This document shows, piece by piece, positions 43,453 through 52,497 of a stretch of 64,000 nucleotides of DNA. Within the stretch, counting starts at the first letter, position 1, and the number at the start of each line of letters is the position of its first letter. The translations under genes were made by a program, and so were the position numbers. The stretch covers positions 310,001-374,000 of the forward strand of contig JAOATL010000015.1 in assembly GCA_030158125.1 (NCBI GenBank), written 5' to 3'. The DNA comes from Limnohabitans sp. Its GTDB lineage: Bacteria > Pseudomonadota > Gammaproteobacteria > Burkholderiales > Burkholderiaceae_C. The notes beneath the pieces are model-generated. The model was not told the origin of the DNA and did no database searches. It saw only the letters and a program-made list of their open reading frames with translations.

Positions 43453-44526
43453 ATGCACATGCCCCTTTCAAAAAACTCATCGCCGAGTTGTCTGTTGAAA
43501 ATGCTTCAAGGCTTTTCTTTGAGCATGTGTCTGGCCGGTTCTGTGGCGCTGGCGCAAACTGACCTGGGCTTGCTTAAGAGCAATGCCCCAGATCGCACAG
43601 CCAAGTTGGCTGCGGCGGCCAAAGCGGAAGGCAGCATCACGCTGTACACCTCCATTGCCGAAAAAGACCTCAAGCCACTCATTGATCCATTTGAGAAAAA
43701 ATACGGCGTCAAAGTCAACACCTGGCGTGCCAGTGGCGACAGCGTCATGAACCGCACCATCAACGAAACGCGCGCCAAGCGTTACAACGTGGACTTGGTC
43801 CATGCTGGCACGGTCGAGCTGGAAGTTTTGCACCGCGAAAAAATGTTGCAAGCGGTGGCATCGCCACATTTCAATGATTTGATGCCAGGCAGTGTGCCTG
43901 CGCACAAAGAATACGCCACCACCATCTACTCCATGTGGGTACAGGCTTACAACACAGGCTCGGTCAAGGCAAGTGAGCTGCCCAAAACTTACGAAGATTT
44001 GCTGGATCCCAAGTGGAAAGGCCGTTTGGGTTTTGAAGTTGAAAACATCGACTGGTTTGTGACGGTGGTGAAGTCGATGGGCGAGGCCAAAGGCCTGCAG
44101 TACTTTCGCGACATGGCCACGGTCAATGGCATTTCTGTGCGCAAGGGTCACACCAACCTCACCAACATGGTGGCTGCGGGTGAGGTGCCTGTGGCCCTCA
44201 CGGTCTACAACTACATGCCTGAGCAGTTGAAGAAAAAAGGCGCCCCCATCGATTGGTTGGTGCTGCAACCCGCCGTCGTGCGGGGCAATGCGGTGGGTGT
44301 CTTGAAAAATGCCAAAAACCCAGCCGCAGCCGCATTGTTCATGGACTATCTGTTGGGTGAAGGTCAGCAAGCCTATGCCGATTTGGCCTACTTGCCCGCC
44401 AATACCAAAATTGCCTCTTCCTTGCGCAACTACAAAATGATGGTGGTCGATCCGCAGGAAAGTTTGGATGGCCGCGACAAGTGGCGCAAACTCTACGATG
44501 AGATCATCATGCGCGGAGGCAAGTGA
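43453..44526 (+). CDS. ABC transporter substrate-binding protein (second)
   Basis: 357 residues, homologous to the previous gene (shared SITLYTSIAEKDL, YNVDLVHAGTVELEVLHREK, YEDLLDPKWKGRLGFE). The signal peptide ends near CLAGSVALAQ and looks Sec-type, in contrast to its neighbour. GGAGA lies before the ATG at 43453. Its stop overlaps the MFS gene start by one base, so they are coupled. Confidence 0.88.
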   Translation: MHMPLSKNSSPSCLLKMLQGFSLSMCLAGSVALAQTDLGLLKSNAPDRTAKLAAAAKAEGSITLYTSIAEKDLKPLIDPFEKKYGVKVNTWRASGDSVMNRTINETRAKRYNVDLVHAGTVELEVLHREKMLQAVASPHFNDLMPGSVPAHKEYATTIYSMWVQAYNTGSVKASELPKTYEDLLDPKWKGRLGFEVENIDWFVTVVKSMGEAKGLQYFRDMATVNGISVRKGHTNLTNMVAAGEVPVALTVYNYMPEQLKKKGAPIDWLVLQPAVVRGNAVGVLKNAKNPAAAALFMDYLLGEGQQAYADLAYLPANTKIASSLRNYKMMVVDPQESLDGRDKWRKLYDEIIMRGGK

Positions 44527-45806
44527 TGAACACAGCGGTGGCCCCTACAGGCTTGTCCAAGCTGGACATCCGCAACATGGGCTTGATCACGCTGGGGCAT
44601 TCGCTCACGCATTGGTACCCAGCTACTTTTTTCATGTTGTTGCCCATCATCGGCAACGAGATGGGTCTGACATACAGCCAAATTGGCTTTGTCATGACGT
44701 GTCAATATGCCGCAGGTGCTATCTCCAATGTGCCGGGCGGCATGTTGGTGGATGTGTGGGGAAAGAAGGGCCAGTTGATGGCCCTTTCGCTTTTCTGGGT
44801 GGGCTTTCCTTATTTGATGATGGGCTTTAGCACCGAGTACTGGATGCTGTTGCTGTGCGTGGTCTTTGTCGGCATCGGCAACAATCTGTGGCACCCCACG
44901 GCCATCCCACTTTTAGGGCGCATGTTTCCGCAACGCAAGGGCTTGGCTTTGTCTTTGCACGGTATGGGCGGCAATGTGGGCGATGCGTTGGCGCCCTTGG
45001 CCGTAGGTGCCTTGCTCACCACCTTGTCTTGGCGCGAAATTGTGGTCTTGAATGTGGTGCCGGGTGCCGCCATGGCCATGCTCATTTTGTTTTTCATGGG
45101 CACCCTGACATTTGCACCCAAAGCCAAACCACCACACGTTGAACGCAGCTTAAAGGCTGATCAAGCGGCAGCACCTGTCTTGCCTGCAAATCAGTCGCAA
45201 AGCATGGGCAGTTACATGGCGGGCTTGCGTGCATTGATGCAAACGCCGGGCTTGTTTTTGCTCACGCTCAGTTCAGGTTTTCGGTCTATGACGCAGGGCA
45301 CCTTGCTGACGTTCTTGCCTTTGTACTTGGCCAACGAAATGCACTACGACGTGTTTTGGGTGGGTGCAGGCATGGCCTTGTTGCAGTTGACCGGCTTCAT
45401 TGCAGCGCCGATTGCTGGACACCTGTCAGACACCATGGGCCGCAAAGCCATCTTGATGTCTTCCTTTGGCATGAGTGGTGTGGTGTTGTTGCTCATGACG
45501 GTGGCGGGCAACTCGCCGTGGTTTGTTTTTTTGATTGCCGTGCTGGGGTTCTTTTTGTACGCCGCCCGCCCCATCATGCAGGCTTGGATGCTAGAAGCCA
45601 CGCCCAAAAACATGGGCGGCACAGCCATAGGGTTGATGTTTGGCATGCAATCTGGTGCACAGGCCATCGCGCCCATCTTGGGCGGCATGGTGGCAGATCG
45701 CTTTGGTTTGTTGGCGGCTTTTTATGTACTGGCCGCCACCATCATTTTGGCCAACCTCATGGTGGTTTGGATTCCTGCAACGACAAAGGATGCATCTCAT
45801 GACTGA
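44526..45806 (+). CDS. Major facilitator superfamily transporter
   Basis: 426 residues with twelve predicted membrane segments and the MFS loop GGMLVDVWGKKGQLMAL between helices 2 and 3; the equivalent in the second half is APIAGHLSDTMGRKAILMSS. It begins at the ATG at 44526, one base inside the stop of the preceding gene, and its end overlaps the TPP enzyme gene by 8 bases. It may import or export a pathway compound; the direction is unknown. Confidence 0.88.
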   Translation: MNTAVAPTGLSKLDIRNMGLITLGHSLTHWYPATFFMLLPIIGNEMGLTYSQIGFVMTCQYAAGAISNVPGGMLVDVWGKKGQLMALSLFWVGFPYLMMGFSTEYWMLLLCVVFVGIGNNLWHPTAIPLLGRMFPQRKGLALSLHGMGGNVGDALAPLAVGALLTTLSWREIVVLNVVPGAAMAMLILFFMGTLTFAPKAKPPHVERSLKADQAAAPVLPANQSQSMGSYMAGLRALMQTPGLFLLTLSSGFRSMTQGTLLTFLPLYLANEMHYDVFWVGAGMALLQLTGFIAAPIAGHLSDTMGRKAILMSSFGMSGVVLLLMTVAGNSPWFVFLIAVLGFFLYAARPIMQAWMLEATPKNMGGTAIGLMFGMQSGAQAIAPILGGMVADRFGLLAAFYVLAATIILANLMVVWIPATTKDASHD

Positions 45807-47685
45807 TCGACGCGATTTTCTCAAAGGCGTGGCCACGGCTTCTGCGGCAGGTGTGGCAATGGCTCAGCAGGCTCAAGCTGCGGCACCTGCGGTGGCCAGC
45901 GCCGCCAATGCTTTGAGTGCTGCTGATGCCAAAGCCGTTGACGCCGGTAGGCTGATCACGCGACCAGGCTCTGATTTCATGGTCGATGTCATCAAGAGTC
46001 TGAACTTGGAATATGTCGCCGCCAATCCAGGTTCTAGTTTCCGAAGCTTGCACGAGTCGGTGGTGAACTATGGCGGCAACAAAGCACCAGAGCTGATCAC
46101 CTGCCTGCATGAAGAATCGTCGGTGGCCATTGCCCATGGTTATGCCAAAGCGGCAGGCAAGCCCATGGCTGTGATGGCACACGGCAGTGTGGGCTTTCAA
46201 CACGCCGCCATGGCGGTCTACAACGCTTGGTGTGATCGTGTGCCTGTGATCATGTTTGGCGGCAATGGCATCGATGCTGACAAACGCCGGCCTGGCACCG
46301 AGTGGTCGCATTCTGTGCAAGACCCTGCGCTGTTGTTGCGTGATTATTTGAAATGGGACGATGCCCCGGGTTCGTTGCAGCACTTTGCAGAGTCCACCGT
46401 GCGTGGATATCGCGTAGCGACAACAGGTCAAATGGGCCCCGTTGTCATCATGGCCGACATTGACCTGCAAGAAGATGGCATTCATGGCAAGCCGCCCACC
46501 ATTCCCAAGCTGAGACCTACGTTGCCCTTGCAAGGTGACACAGGCGCGCTGCAAGAAGCCGCCAAACTTTTATTGAATGCCAAGAATCCAGTCATCTTGG
46601 CCGATCGCGCCGCGCGCAACCAAGAGGGCGTCAAAGCTTTGGTGAAGTTGGCTGAAAGTTTGCAGGCGCCTGTGGTGGATTTGGGCGGGCGCATGAATTT
46701 CCCCAACTCGCACCACTTGTGCCTGAGCGATCAAAAGCGTGCACTGGTGCGCGATGCCGACGTCATTTTGATGTTGGAGGTCTATGACCCCTGGGGACAA
46801 GTTAATGGTTTGACCGATCCCTTTAAGACGGTTCGCCCTCAAGCCAAGTCCGATGTAAAAATCATCACCGTTGGCATGAACGATGTGTCAATTCGCTCCA
46901 ACTACCAAGACTTCCAGCGATTCTTGTCGGTTGAAATGGCCATTCCAGGCGAAGCCCAAGCCTCAATGCCGGTGCTCACCGAGTTCATTTTGAAAAATGC
47001 CACGGCAGCGCACAAGGCTGCATTCGAGGCGCGCAAAGAACCTTTGAAAAAGCGCTGGGAACAGCAGCTTAAATCTGCCAAAGAAGGCGCCGCATTGGCT
47101 TGGGATGCATCACCCATCAGCACGGCGCGTTTGGCCATGGAAACCTATGAGGTCCTCAAAAACGAACCCTGGTGTTTGGCGGTCAGTGATCGCATTTCGT
47201 GGGCGCGCAAACTGTGGCCCACCACGCAATATCACCAAATGCTAGGTGGCTCGGGCGGACAAGGGGTGGGCTATGGTTTGCCGGCCTCTGTGGGCGCCGC
47301 TTTGGCCAACAAAGCCTTGGGCCGTATCACAGTCAATTTTCAGCCCGATGGTGATTTGCTGTATGCACCAGGCGCATTGTGGACGGCTGCACATCACAAA
47401 ATTCCGTTGCTGATGGTGATGCACAACAACGGTGGTTATTACCAAGAAGTGATGCATTTGCAGCGCATGGCGGCCTTGCACAATCGACGCACAGACCAAG
47501 CTTGGATTGGCAACAGTTTGCGCAATCCCGACATCGACTACGCCAAAATTGCACAAGGCCATGGTGTGTGGGCTGAAGGCCCCATCAAAGACCCAGCGCA
47601 ACTCAAAGGCGCATTGCAACGCGCGTTGGCTGAAGTCAAGCAAGGCCGGCCAGCTTTGTTGGATGTGGTCTGCCAGGCGCGCTGA
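45799..47685 (+). CDS. Thiamine diphosphate-dependent enzyme with Tat signal
   Basis: 628 residues. The three-domain layout of acetolactate synthase/benzoylformate decarboxylase enzymes is visible: the catalytic Glu in CLHEESSVAIAHGYAKAAG, a central domain (PVILADRAARNQEGVKAL), and the cofactor motif DGDLLYAP...MHNNGGYYQE (GDG-NN type). Unusually, the N-terminus is a clear twin-arginine signal (MTDRRDFLKGVATASAAG, then AMAQQAQAA), suggesting export of the folded holoenzyme. It would act on a 2-oxo acid in the periplasm. The start at 45799 lies within the end of the MFS gene. Confidence 0.85.
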   Translation: MTDRRDFLKGVATASAAGVAMAQQAQAAAPAVASAANALSAADAKAVDAGRLITRPGSDFMVDVIKSLNLEYVAANPGSSFRSLHESVVNYGGNKAPELITCLHEESSVAIAHGYAKAAGKPMAVMAHGSVGFQHAAMAVYNAWCDRVPVIMFGGNGIDADKRRPGTEWSHSVQDPALLLRDYLKWDDAPGSLQHFAESTVRGYRVATTGQMGPVVIMADIDLQEDGIHGKPPTIPKLRPTLPLQGDTGALQEAAKLLLNAKNPVILADRAARNQEGVKALVKLAESLQAPVVDLGGRMNFPNSHHLCLSDQKRALVRDADVILMLEVYDPWGQVNGLTDPFKTVRPQAKSDVKIITVGMNDVSIRSNYQDFQRFLSVEMAIPGEAQASMPVLTEFILKNATAAHKAAFEARKEPLKKRWEQQLKSAKEGAALAWDASPISTARLAMETYEVLKNEPWCLAVSDRISWARKLWPTTQYHQMLGGSGGQGVGYGLPASVGAALANKALGRITVNFQPDGDLLYAPGALWTAAHHKIPLLMVMHNNGGYYQEVMHLQRMAALHNRRTDQAWIGNSLRNPDIDYAKIAQGHGVWAEGPIKDPAQLKGALQRALAEVKQGRPALLDVVCQAR

Positions 47686-47747
47686 TGGTCGTCTGCGCCC
47701 GCTGCGGACCTTGTTGTCGTTAGTCTAGCCCGCGGCGCACCGCTGGC

Positions 47748-48101
47748 TTAGCGCATGGCGTTTTGGATCAGAGGAATTTGCGCAACAGCAGGGCTGGTAC
47801 GCATGTTTTCTACAAACGCGTACAGGTCTTTCAACTGCGCCTCATTGATGTTTTGTACCGCATAGCGCGGCATCACGTTGCGAGGTGTGCGCAGTTGCAA
47901 TTCAAATGCCACAAAGGGTGTTGGGTTGGGAAAAATTTTAGGGCCTGCATTGCGCTCGCCACCTTGCCCTTGGGTGCCATGGCAGCTGTAGCATTGGTGT
48001 TGCATGTAAAGCGTCTCGCCCCGCTTAATGGCTGCTGGTTCTGTGGCTGATACTGCGGTGCAGGCAGCGATGAACATCCAAGCGATGAACTGTTGCTTCA
48101 T
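47748..48101 (-). CDS. Small periplasmic cytochrome c
   Basis: 117 residues. A signal peptide (FIAWMFIAACTAVSA) is followed by the haem-attachment site QCYSCHG and a likely distal Met in RNVMPRYAV. GGAGAATG lies before the ATG at 48101. It could accept electrons from the periplasmic molybdenum hydroxylase at 53526-56390, since that enzyme class often uses cytochrome c. The porin gene upstream on this strand ends with a terminator, so cytochrome c is probably transcribed separately or by read-through. Confidence 0.87.
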   Translation of the reverse strand: MKQQFIAWMFIAACTAVSATEPAAIKRGETLYMQHQCYSCHGTQGQGGERNAGPKIFPNPTPFVAFELQLRTPRNVMPRYAVQNINEAQLKDLYAFVENMRTSPAVAQIPLIQNAMR

Positions 48102-48111
48102 GTCATTCTCC

Positions 48112-48146
48112 AAAAAAAAGCAGATGCTCCGCAAAGAGCATCTGCT
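48112..48146 (-). terminator. Rho-independent terminator after the porin gene
   Basis: On the minus strand an 11-bp perfect stem (AGCAGATGCTC with GAGCATCTGCT, 48119-48129 and 48136-48146) and a 6-base loop are followed by a run of eight Us (48111-48118 region). It lies 25 bases after the porin stop. Confidence 0.88.
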
Positions 48147-48170
48147 GATTCAGCATCTATCGTTAAAAAC

Positions 48171-49358
48171 TTAGAACTTGGCTTGAATGCCAACGGCCAT
48201 GTTCTTAACTGTGCCACCAAAGTTGGTAGATGCAATTGCTTTGCTAGCAAAGAATGCGTTCTCGTTGGCAGATGCACTGCCCACAAGTGCATACACAGAA
48301 ATGTTTTTGTCAAAGCTGTACATTGCGCCGAAGTTCACTGCGCTGCCACCCAAGCCTGTTGTCAAGCAAGCGCTGCCATCTGCTTTGGAGCAAGAGCCTG
48401 CGTCGCCACGAACTGTGTTGACGGCCAAGCGAATGTTGCTGTTAACAGCATATTCTGCGGTCACCTGCATGGTGTTGGTTTTGTAGCTGTTAACAGCTGA
48501 ACCTGTCAGACCAGATTGCGTGTACTGCAGTGTTGAAAAGTCTGTGGCCAAATTCCAAGGACCTTTCTTGTAGCCCAGACTCAGTCGTTTGCCTGTGTCT
48601 TTTGAATTGGTCAGCGCTGTGCTGAGCAAACGGAAGTCATTGTGGTTTTCTTCTTGAACGCTGACATAAAACTCTTTGTTAGACCAACGAATGGCTTTTG
48701 CGCCGATGGTTTTTGAAGAGGCTTGATCGGCGTCTTGATCGATGGTGGTTGAGATGGCGCCTTGTACACCGTTGAAAACAGGCGTCTCGTAACTCACTTG
48801 ATTTTCAGTGCGCGTGTGAAAGCTGGATGAACCTGAGCCAGATGCTTTTTTCCACGTGATGTCAGACAAGATGCCGCTGGTTGAGACAAAGTTGCTGGAG
48901 GCAACGCCCAACATGCGGTTGCGATCGCCGTAGCTTTTGTAAACGGTGTCCATTTGACCGACCGTGAATTTTCCAAGCGTTTTGTTGGAAATGTAGACAT
49001 AAGCGTCGCGGGGTTCTGAGAGAAATGCGCCAGCTGTTTTTTGAATGTTCACAACACCCTGAATGTCAAAGCCAACTTGAGTTTCGCCGAAAGCTTTTTT
49101 GCCTTTGAAGCCGACGTATGAACCCACTGGCGTGATTTGTGTTTTGTCAGGCTGTGCCGCGTAAGTGACCTTGCCCATGCTGGTGGCAGTGGATGAAATG
49201 GAAGTGGTGCCGCCAGTCACGGATGTAGATTGGTACTGAGGGTACAAATTCCCGTAAACCTCAAGTGCACCACCCGCCAGTTCAACCGAGTGTGCTGCCC
49301 CCGCAAGGCCAAAAGCTGCAAAACAACCCAAAGTCAGTGCGCGATATTTGAAAGTCAT
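48171..49358 (-). CDS. Gram-negative outer-membrane porin
   Basis: 395 residues of the beta-proteobacterial porin family (OmpC/PhoE-like, 16-strand). The signal peptide (LTLGCFAAFGLAGAAHS) is followed by VELAGGALEVYGNLYPQYQ; the C-terminal Phe (GIQAKF) is the usual barrel-assembly signal. GGAGA lies before the ATG at 49358. Operator G is 67 bp upstream, so the porin should be co-regulated with the pathway and may let its substrate through the outer membrane. Confidence 0.92.
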   Translation of the reverse strand: MTFKYRALTLGCFAAFGLAGAAHSVELAGGALEVYGNLYPQYQSTSVTGGTTSISSTATSMGKVTYAAQPDKTQITPVGSYVGFKGKKAFGETQVGFDIQGVVNIQKTAGAFLSEPRDAYVYISNKTLGKFTVGQMDTVYKSYGDRNRMLGVASSNFVSTSGILSDITWKKASGSGSSSFHTRTENQVSYETPVFNGVQGAISTTIDQDADQASSKTIGAKAIRWSNKEFYVSVQEENHNDFRLLSTALTNSKDTGKRLSLGYKKGPWNLATDFSTLQYTQSGLTGSAVNSYKTNTMQVTAEYAVNSNIRLAVNTVRGDAGSCSKADGSACLTTGLGGSAVNFGAMYSFDKNISVYALVGSASANENAFFASKAIASTNFGGTVKNMAVGIQAKF

Positions 49359-49424
49359 GTGTATCTCCAAGTGATAGAAAAAGTGAAATCGTTGAGCCCA
49401 GTGGTCTGGGGGGTTCAGCCGCCT

Positions 49425-49461
49425 GTTCCGGCATGAAGAACACTGTTCTCTTTTGAAAGAC
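49425..49461. promoter_or_regulatory. IclR-type operator G (two 17-bp palindromes)
   Basis: GTTCCGGCATGAAGAAC, spacer ACT, GTTCTCTTTTGAAAGAC. It is the porin-proximal site in the 353-bp gap between the divergent porin and second double cupin. Apart from operators G and F the gap holds no gene that I can see. Confidence 0.7.
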
Positions 49462-49630
49462 AGTGGTGTTATTAAGCGAAAAATTGGCAATGCACCACAT
49501 TCGTGAATACCCTAGCCGCCCTTTGAATTGGTGCCATAACAACACATTTTGGTAGAGCACGTTGTGAGAAAAAGCAACAGGGTAGGTGGGTCAACAAGAG
49601 GGCAACCCTGTTGACGCTCAACAGGGGCTG

Positions 49631-49667
49631 GTTTAGCATAGTAGAACGCTGTTCAATATAGCGGAAC
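49631..49667. promoter_or_regulatory. IclR-type operator F (two 17-bp palindromes)
   Basis: GTTTAGCATAGTAGAAC, spacer GCT, GTTCAATATAGCGGAAC. It ends 44 bases before the second double-cupin gene. Confidence 0.75.
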
Positions 49668-49711
49668 AGTTTAATTGCCCACTTTTAACCGTTTTGAGAT
49701 GGACCGTCTGC

Positions 49712-50938
49712 ATGCCTCACGATAAAGACACCAGCCACTGGCACGAACCAGCTGGCAACAAAAAAGCCGGTTACGGCGTCTTCAAAAAACAGCCAACGCC
49801 CTACGACGCCTACATGGAATCAGAGGGCTTGCCCGTGTTTCGCGATGTGGGCATTAACAAAGTGCAAAACTTGCCCTTGGTGCCATGGAAGCGCACCGGT
49901 GGCAAGGGTCACTTCATTCAACTTTATGGCACGGAAACCAAGTGGGGTTGCTACGTGGTGGAGGTGCCGGGGGCTGGCGCACTGCACCCCGAAAAGCACA
50001 TGTACGAAGAGATCTATTTGGTTGTCGAAGGGCGCGGTACCACCGAAGTCTGGCAAGAGGGCGACACCAAGAAGCACGTGTTTGAATGGCAAGCTGGCTC
50101 CATGTTCTCCATCCCCATCAACGCGTGGCACCGCATTGTGAACGCCACGTCCAGCGGCGCGTTGTTGTTGGCAGGCACCACAGCGCCCAATGTGTTGAAC
50201 ATGTTGCAAAGCACCGAAGCGGTGTTCAACAACCCCTTCGTGTTCCGCGATCGTTTCAACGGCGCAGACGATTTTTACCAAGCACGCGATGAGGTCGAAG
50301 CCGATCCCGTGCGCGGCTTGGCCATGCGCAAAACCAATTTCATTCCCGATGTGATGAAGTGCGAATTGCCTTTGGACAACCGTCGCTCACCCGGCTATCG
50401 CCGCATCGAGCCCTTCATGACCAACAACTGTTTTTACTTTTGGATTGGTCAGCACGAGAACGGTCGATACTCACGTGCACACGCGCACACCTCTGCGGCC
50501 GTGCTGATTTGCTTGAACGGCAAAGGCTATACCTACACTTGGCCAGAAGACGAAGGTGAAACGCCTTGGAAAGATGGCAAAGAGCATTTGGTGCGACGCA
50601 TCGATTACGAGCCTGTGGGCTTGGTGTCGGCAGCACCGGGCGGCGCCCGTTGGTACCACCAGCACTTCAGCTCGGGTGAAGAGGCGCTGCGTTTAACGGC
50701 TTGGTTTGGCCCGCACAATCCTGGTCGTGATCCAGGTGCACCGGGGTCTAAGCACACCGACTACACCGCTCAAGATGTGACCGAGGGCGGCACCACCATT
50801 CCATACTGGTTGGAAGATCCGCACATTCGCAAAGAGTACCAAGAACTCTTGAAGAAAAACAGCGTACCCGATCGCATGGACCCTGATTGGTACAACATTC
50901 CTGCCGAGTTCATGGAAAAGTTTGGACCGAAAAAATAA
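49712..50938 (+). CDS. Double-cupin protein (second), coupled to EutA
   Basis: 408 residues with two cupin domains. Domain 1: ALHPEKHMYEEIYLVVEGRG with two His and a Glu, and INAWHRIVNATS with one His. Domain 2: RAHAHTSAAVLICLNGKGY (HxH, no Glu) and RWYHQHFSSG. Thus both domains could bind metal, unlike the homologue at 41195 whose first domain is degenerate. Size and layout fit gentisate-type ring-cleaving dioxygenases. Operator F lies upstream. Its TAA overlaps the start of the second EutA gene (TAATG), so the two proteins are made together. Confidence 0.86.
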   Translation: MPHDKDTSHWHEPAGNKKAGYGVFKKQPTPYDAYMESEGLPVFRDVGINKVQNLPLVPWKRTGGKGHFIQLYGTETKWGCYVVEVPGAGALHPEKHMYEEIYLVVEGRGTTEVWQEGDTKKHVFEWQAGSMFSIPINAWHRIVNATSSGALLLAGTTAPNVLNMLQSTEAVFNNPFVFRDRFNGADDFYQARDEVEADPVRGLAMRKTNFIPDVMKCELPLDNRRSPGYRRIEPFMTNNCFYFWIGQHENGRYSRAHAHTSAAVLICLNGKGYTYTWPEDEGETPWKDGKEHLVRRIDYEPVGLVSAAPGGARWYHQHFSSGEEALRLTAWFGPHNPGRDPGAPGSKHTDYTAQDVTEGGTTIPYWLEDPHIRKEYQELLKKNSVPDRMDPDWYNIPAEFMEKFGPKK

Positions 50939-52479
50939 TGAGTGACAACGTGATCGCACCCAAACAGCAGGAAGCACCTGTTGGCGGTCGCGTTTTCTTC
51001 AGCAATGTGCGTCGCAGCCTAGAAGGTGAAGACGAAATCATTTTGGTCAGCGTCGGTGTGGACATCGGATCGTCCACATCGCACCTGGTGTTTTCTCGCT
51101 TGGTGCTTGAGCGGCTTGATAACCGATACATCGTCAGCGAAAGAACCGTACTGCATGAGTCGGATGTCTTGCTAACGCCTTATGCCGCAGACCAAAGCAT
51201 TGATGCGGTGGCGCTGGGTGCTTTCATTGAAGCGCAATATGCACAGGCCGGTATTGAACCTGACAAAATTGACACGGGTGCCTTGATCTTGACGGGCGTT
51301 GCCGTTCGACGAAGCAACTCGCGCGCCATTGCCGATTTGTTTGCAGAACAAGCGGGCAAGTTTGTGTCGGTCAGTGCAGGCGATGCGCTTGAGACCACAC
51401 TGGCCGCATTTGGTTCTGGCGCCGCAGCACGATCGGTGCGCGAAACTGCGCGCGTCATGAACATCGACATTGGTGGTGGCACCACCAAAATAGCGGTTTG
51501 CGAAAACGGTGAACTGGTCGACCTCACCGCCGTCGACATTGGTGCGCGCATCGTGGCTTTGGACGCGCAGGGTCGTCTGGTGCGTTTGGAGGAGGCTGGA
51601 CGCAAATTTGCCGAAGAGGTGGGCATCGCTTTGCAGCTGGGACAGCCCGTGGCGCACGAAGATTTGGAGCGCATGGTCGAACGCATGGCGGACCGCATTT
51701 TTGAAGTGGCCAGCTCGTCGTCGCCTGATGCCATCAGTCAATCATTGCTCAGATTAGAGCCCTTGCGCGAAAGCAAGTTGCCCGATGTGCTGACCTTCTC
51801 TGGGGGGGTGTCTGAATATGTGTATGGGCGCGAAGCACAAGCCTACGGCGATTTAGGGCCATTGCTGGCCGCGGCTGTCAGGCGCAAAGCAAACGAATGG
51901 GGTCCGCGTTTAGAAGTGCCCGATCAGGGCATTCGTGCCACAGTCATTGGTGCTTCGCAATACACCGTGCAAGTTAGTGGCAGCACCATTTATGTGGAGC
52001 CTGCCAACATCCTGCCGGTGCGCAACGTGCCCGTGATAGCGCCGCAATTGGATTTGGCGGCCGATGAATTAAGTGGGGTCGATATTGCCGACAGCATTCG
52101 CCGCGCGCTGCGTCGTCTGGACTTGCATGAAGGGCATCAAGCGGTGGCCGTTTGCTATCGCTGGCAAGGGTCAGCCACGTTTCACCGTTTGGATGCATTT
52201 TGCCGAGCGGTGGCCGAGGGCATGGCCACAGTGCTTGCGCAGGGGCACCCTCTGCTGTTGGTGGGCGAGGCCGATTGTGGCGGTCTCATCGGCATTCATT
52301 GCCATGAAGAACTTCACTTGACCAGCCCGGTGCTGTCAATCGATGGCATTACCTTGAAGGAGTTGGATTTCATTGACATTGGTGCCATGCTCGAAACCTC
52401 TGGCGCCGTGCCAGTGGTGATCAAGAGCTTGGTGTTTCCGGGTTCCGCCGGCCTGGGCCGAACGGCTTTGAAGCCATGA
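50938..52479 (+). CDS. EutA-like ATPase (second copy)
   Basis: 513 residues with EutA landmarks: LVSVGVDIGSSTSHLVFSRL, MNIDIGGGTTKIAVCENGE, FSGGVSEYVYGREAQ, GIRATVIGASQYTVQVSGST and the closing VPVVIKSLVFPG. It lacks the His-rich ends of the first copy and is closer in length to E. coli EutA. It starts within the stop of the second double cupin, so a reactivating or assembly role for that cupin is the simplest inference. No B12-dependent lyase is in the window. The start at 50938 is chosen for this coupling and the family N-terminus. Confidence 0.88.
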   Translation: MSDNVIAPKQQEAPVGGRVFFSNVRRSLEGEDEIILVSVGVDIGSSTSHLVFSRLVLERLDNRYIVSERTVLHESDVLLTPYAADQSIDAVALGAFIEAQYAQAGIEPDKIDTGALILTGVAVRRSNSRAIADLFAEQAGKFVSVSAGDALETTLAAFGSGAAARSVRETARVMNIDIGGGTTKIAVCENGELVDLTAVDIGARIVALDAQGRLVRLEEAGRKFAEEVGIALQLGQPVAHEDLERMVERMADRIFEVASSSSPDAISQSLLRLEPLRESKLPDVLTFSGGVSEYVYGREAQAYGDLGPLLAAAVRRKANEWGPRLEVPDQGIRATVIGASQYTVQVSGSTIYVEPANILPVRNVPVIAPQLDLAADELSGVDIADSIRRALRRLDLHEGHQAVAVCYRWQGSATFHRLDAFCRAVAEGMATVLAQGHPLLLVGEADCGGLIGIHCHEELHLTSPVLSIDGITLKELDFIDIGAMLETSGAVPVVIKSLVFPGSAGLGRTALKP

Positions 52480-52497
52480 ACTTTTGGTGAAGCCGTC

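Noticed and set aside
24931..49667. Repeated GTTC...GAAC elements as CRISPR repeats or mobile element ends
   Set aside because: They are dispersed one or two per promoter region, palindromic with fixed spacing, and not flanked by spacers, transposase genes or target duplications.
32965..52479. Ethanolamine utilisation locus, suggested by two EutA homologues
   Set aside because: No EutB, EutC, microcompartment or B12-related gene is present; the EutA copies are embedded among oxygenase, cupin and transport genes.
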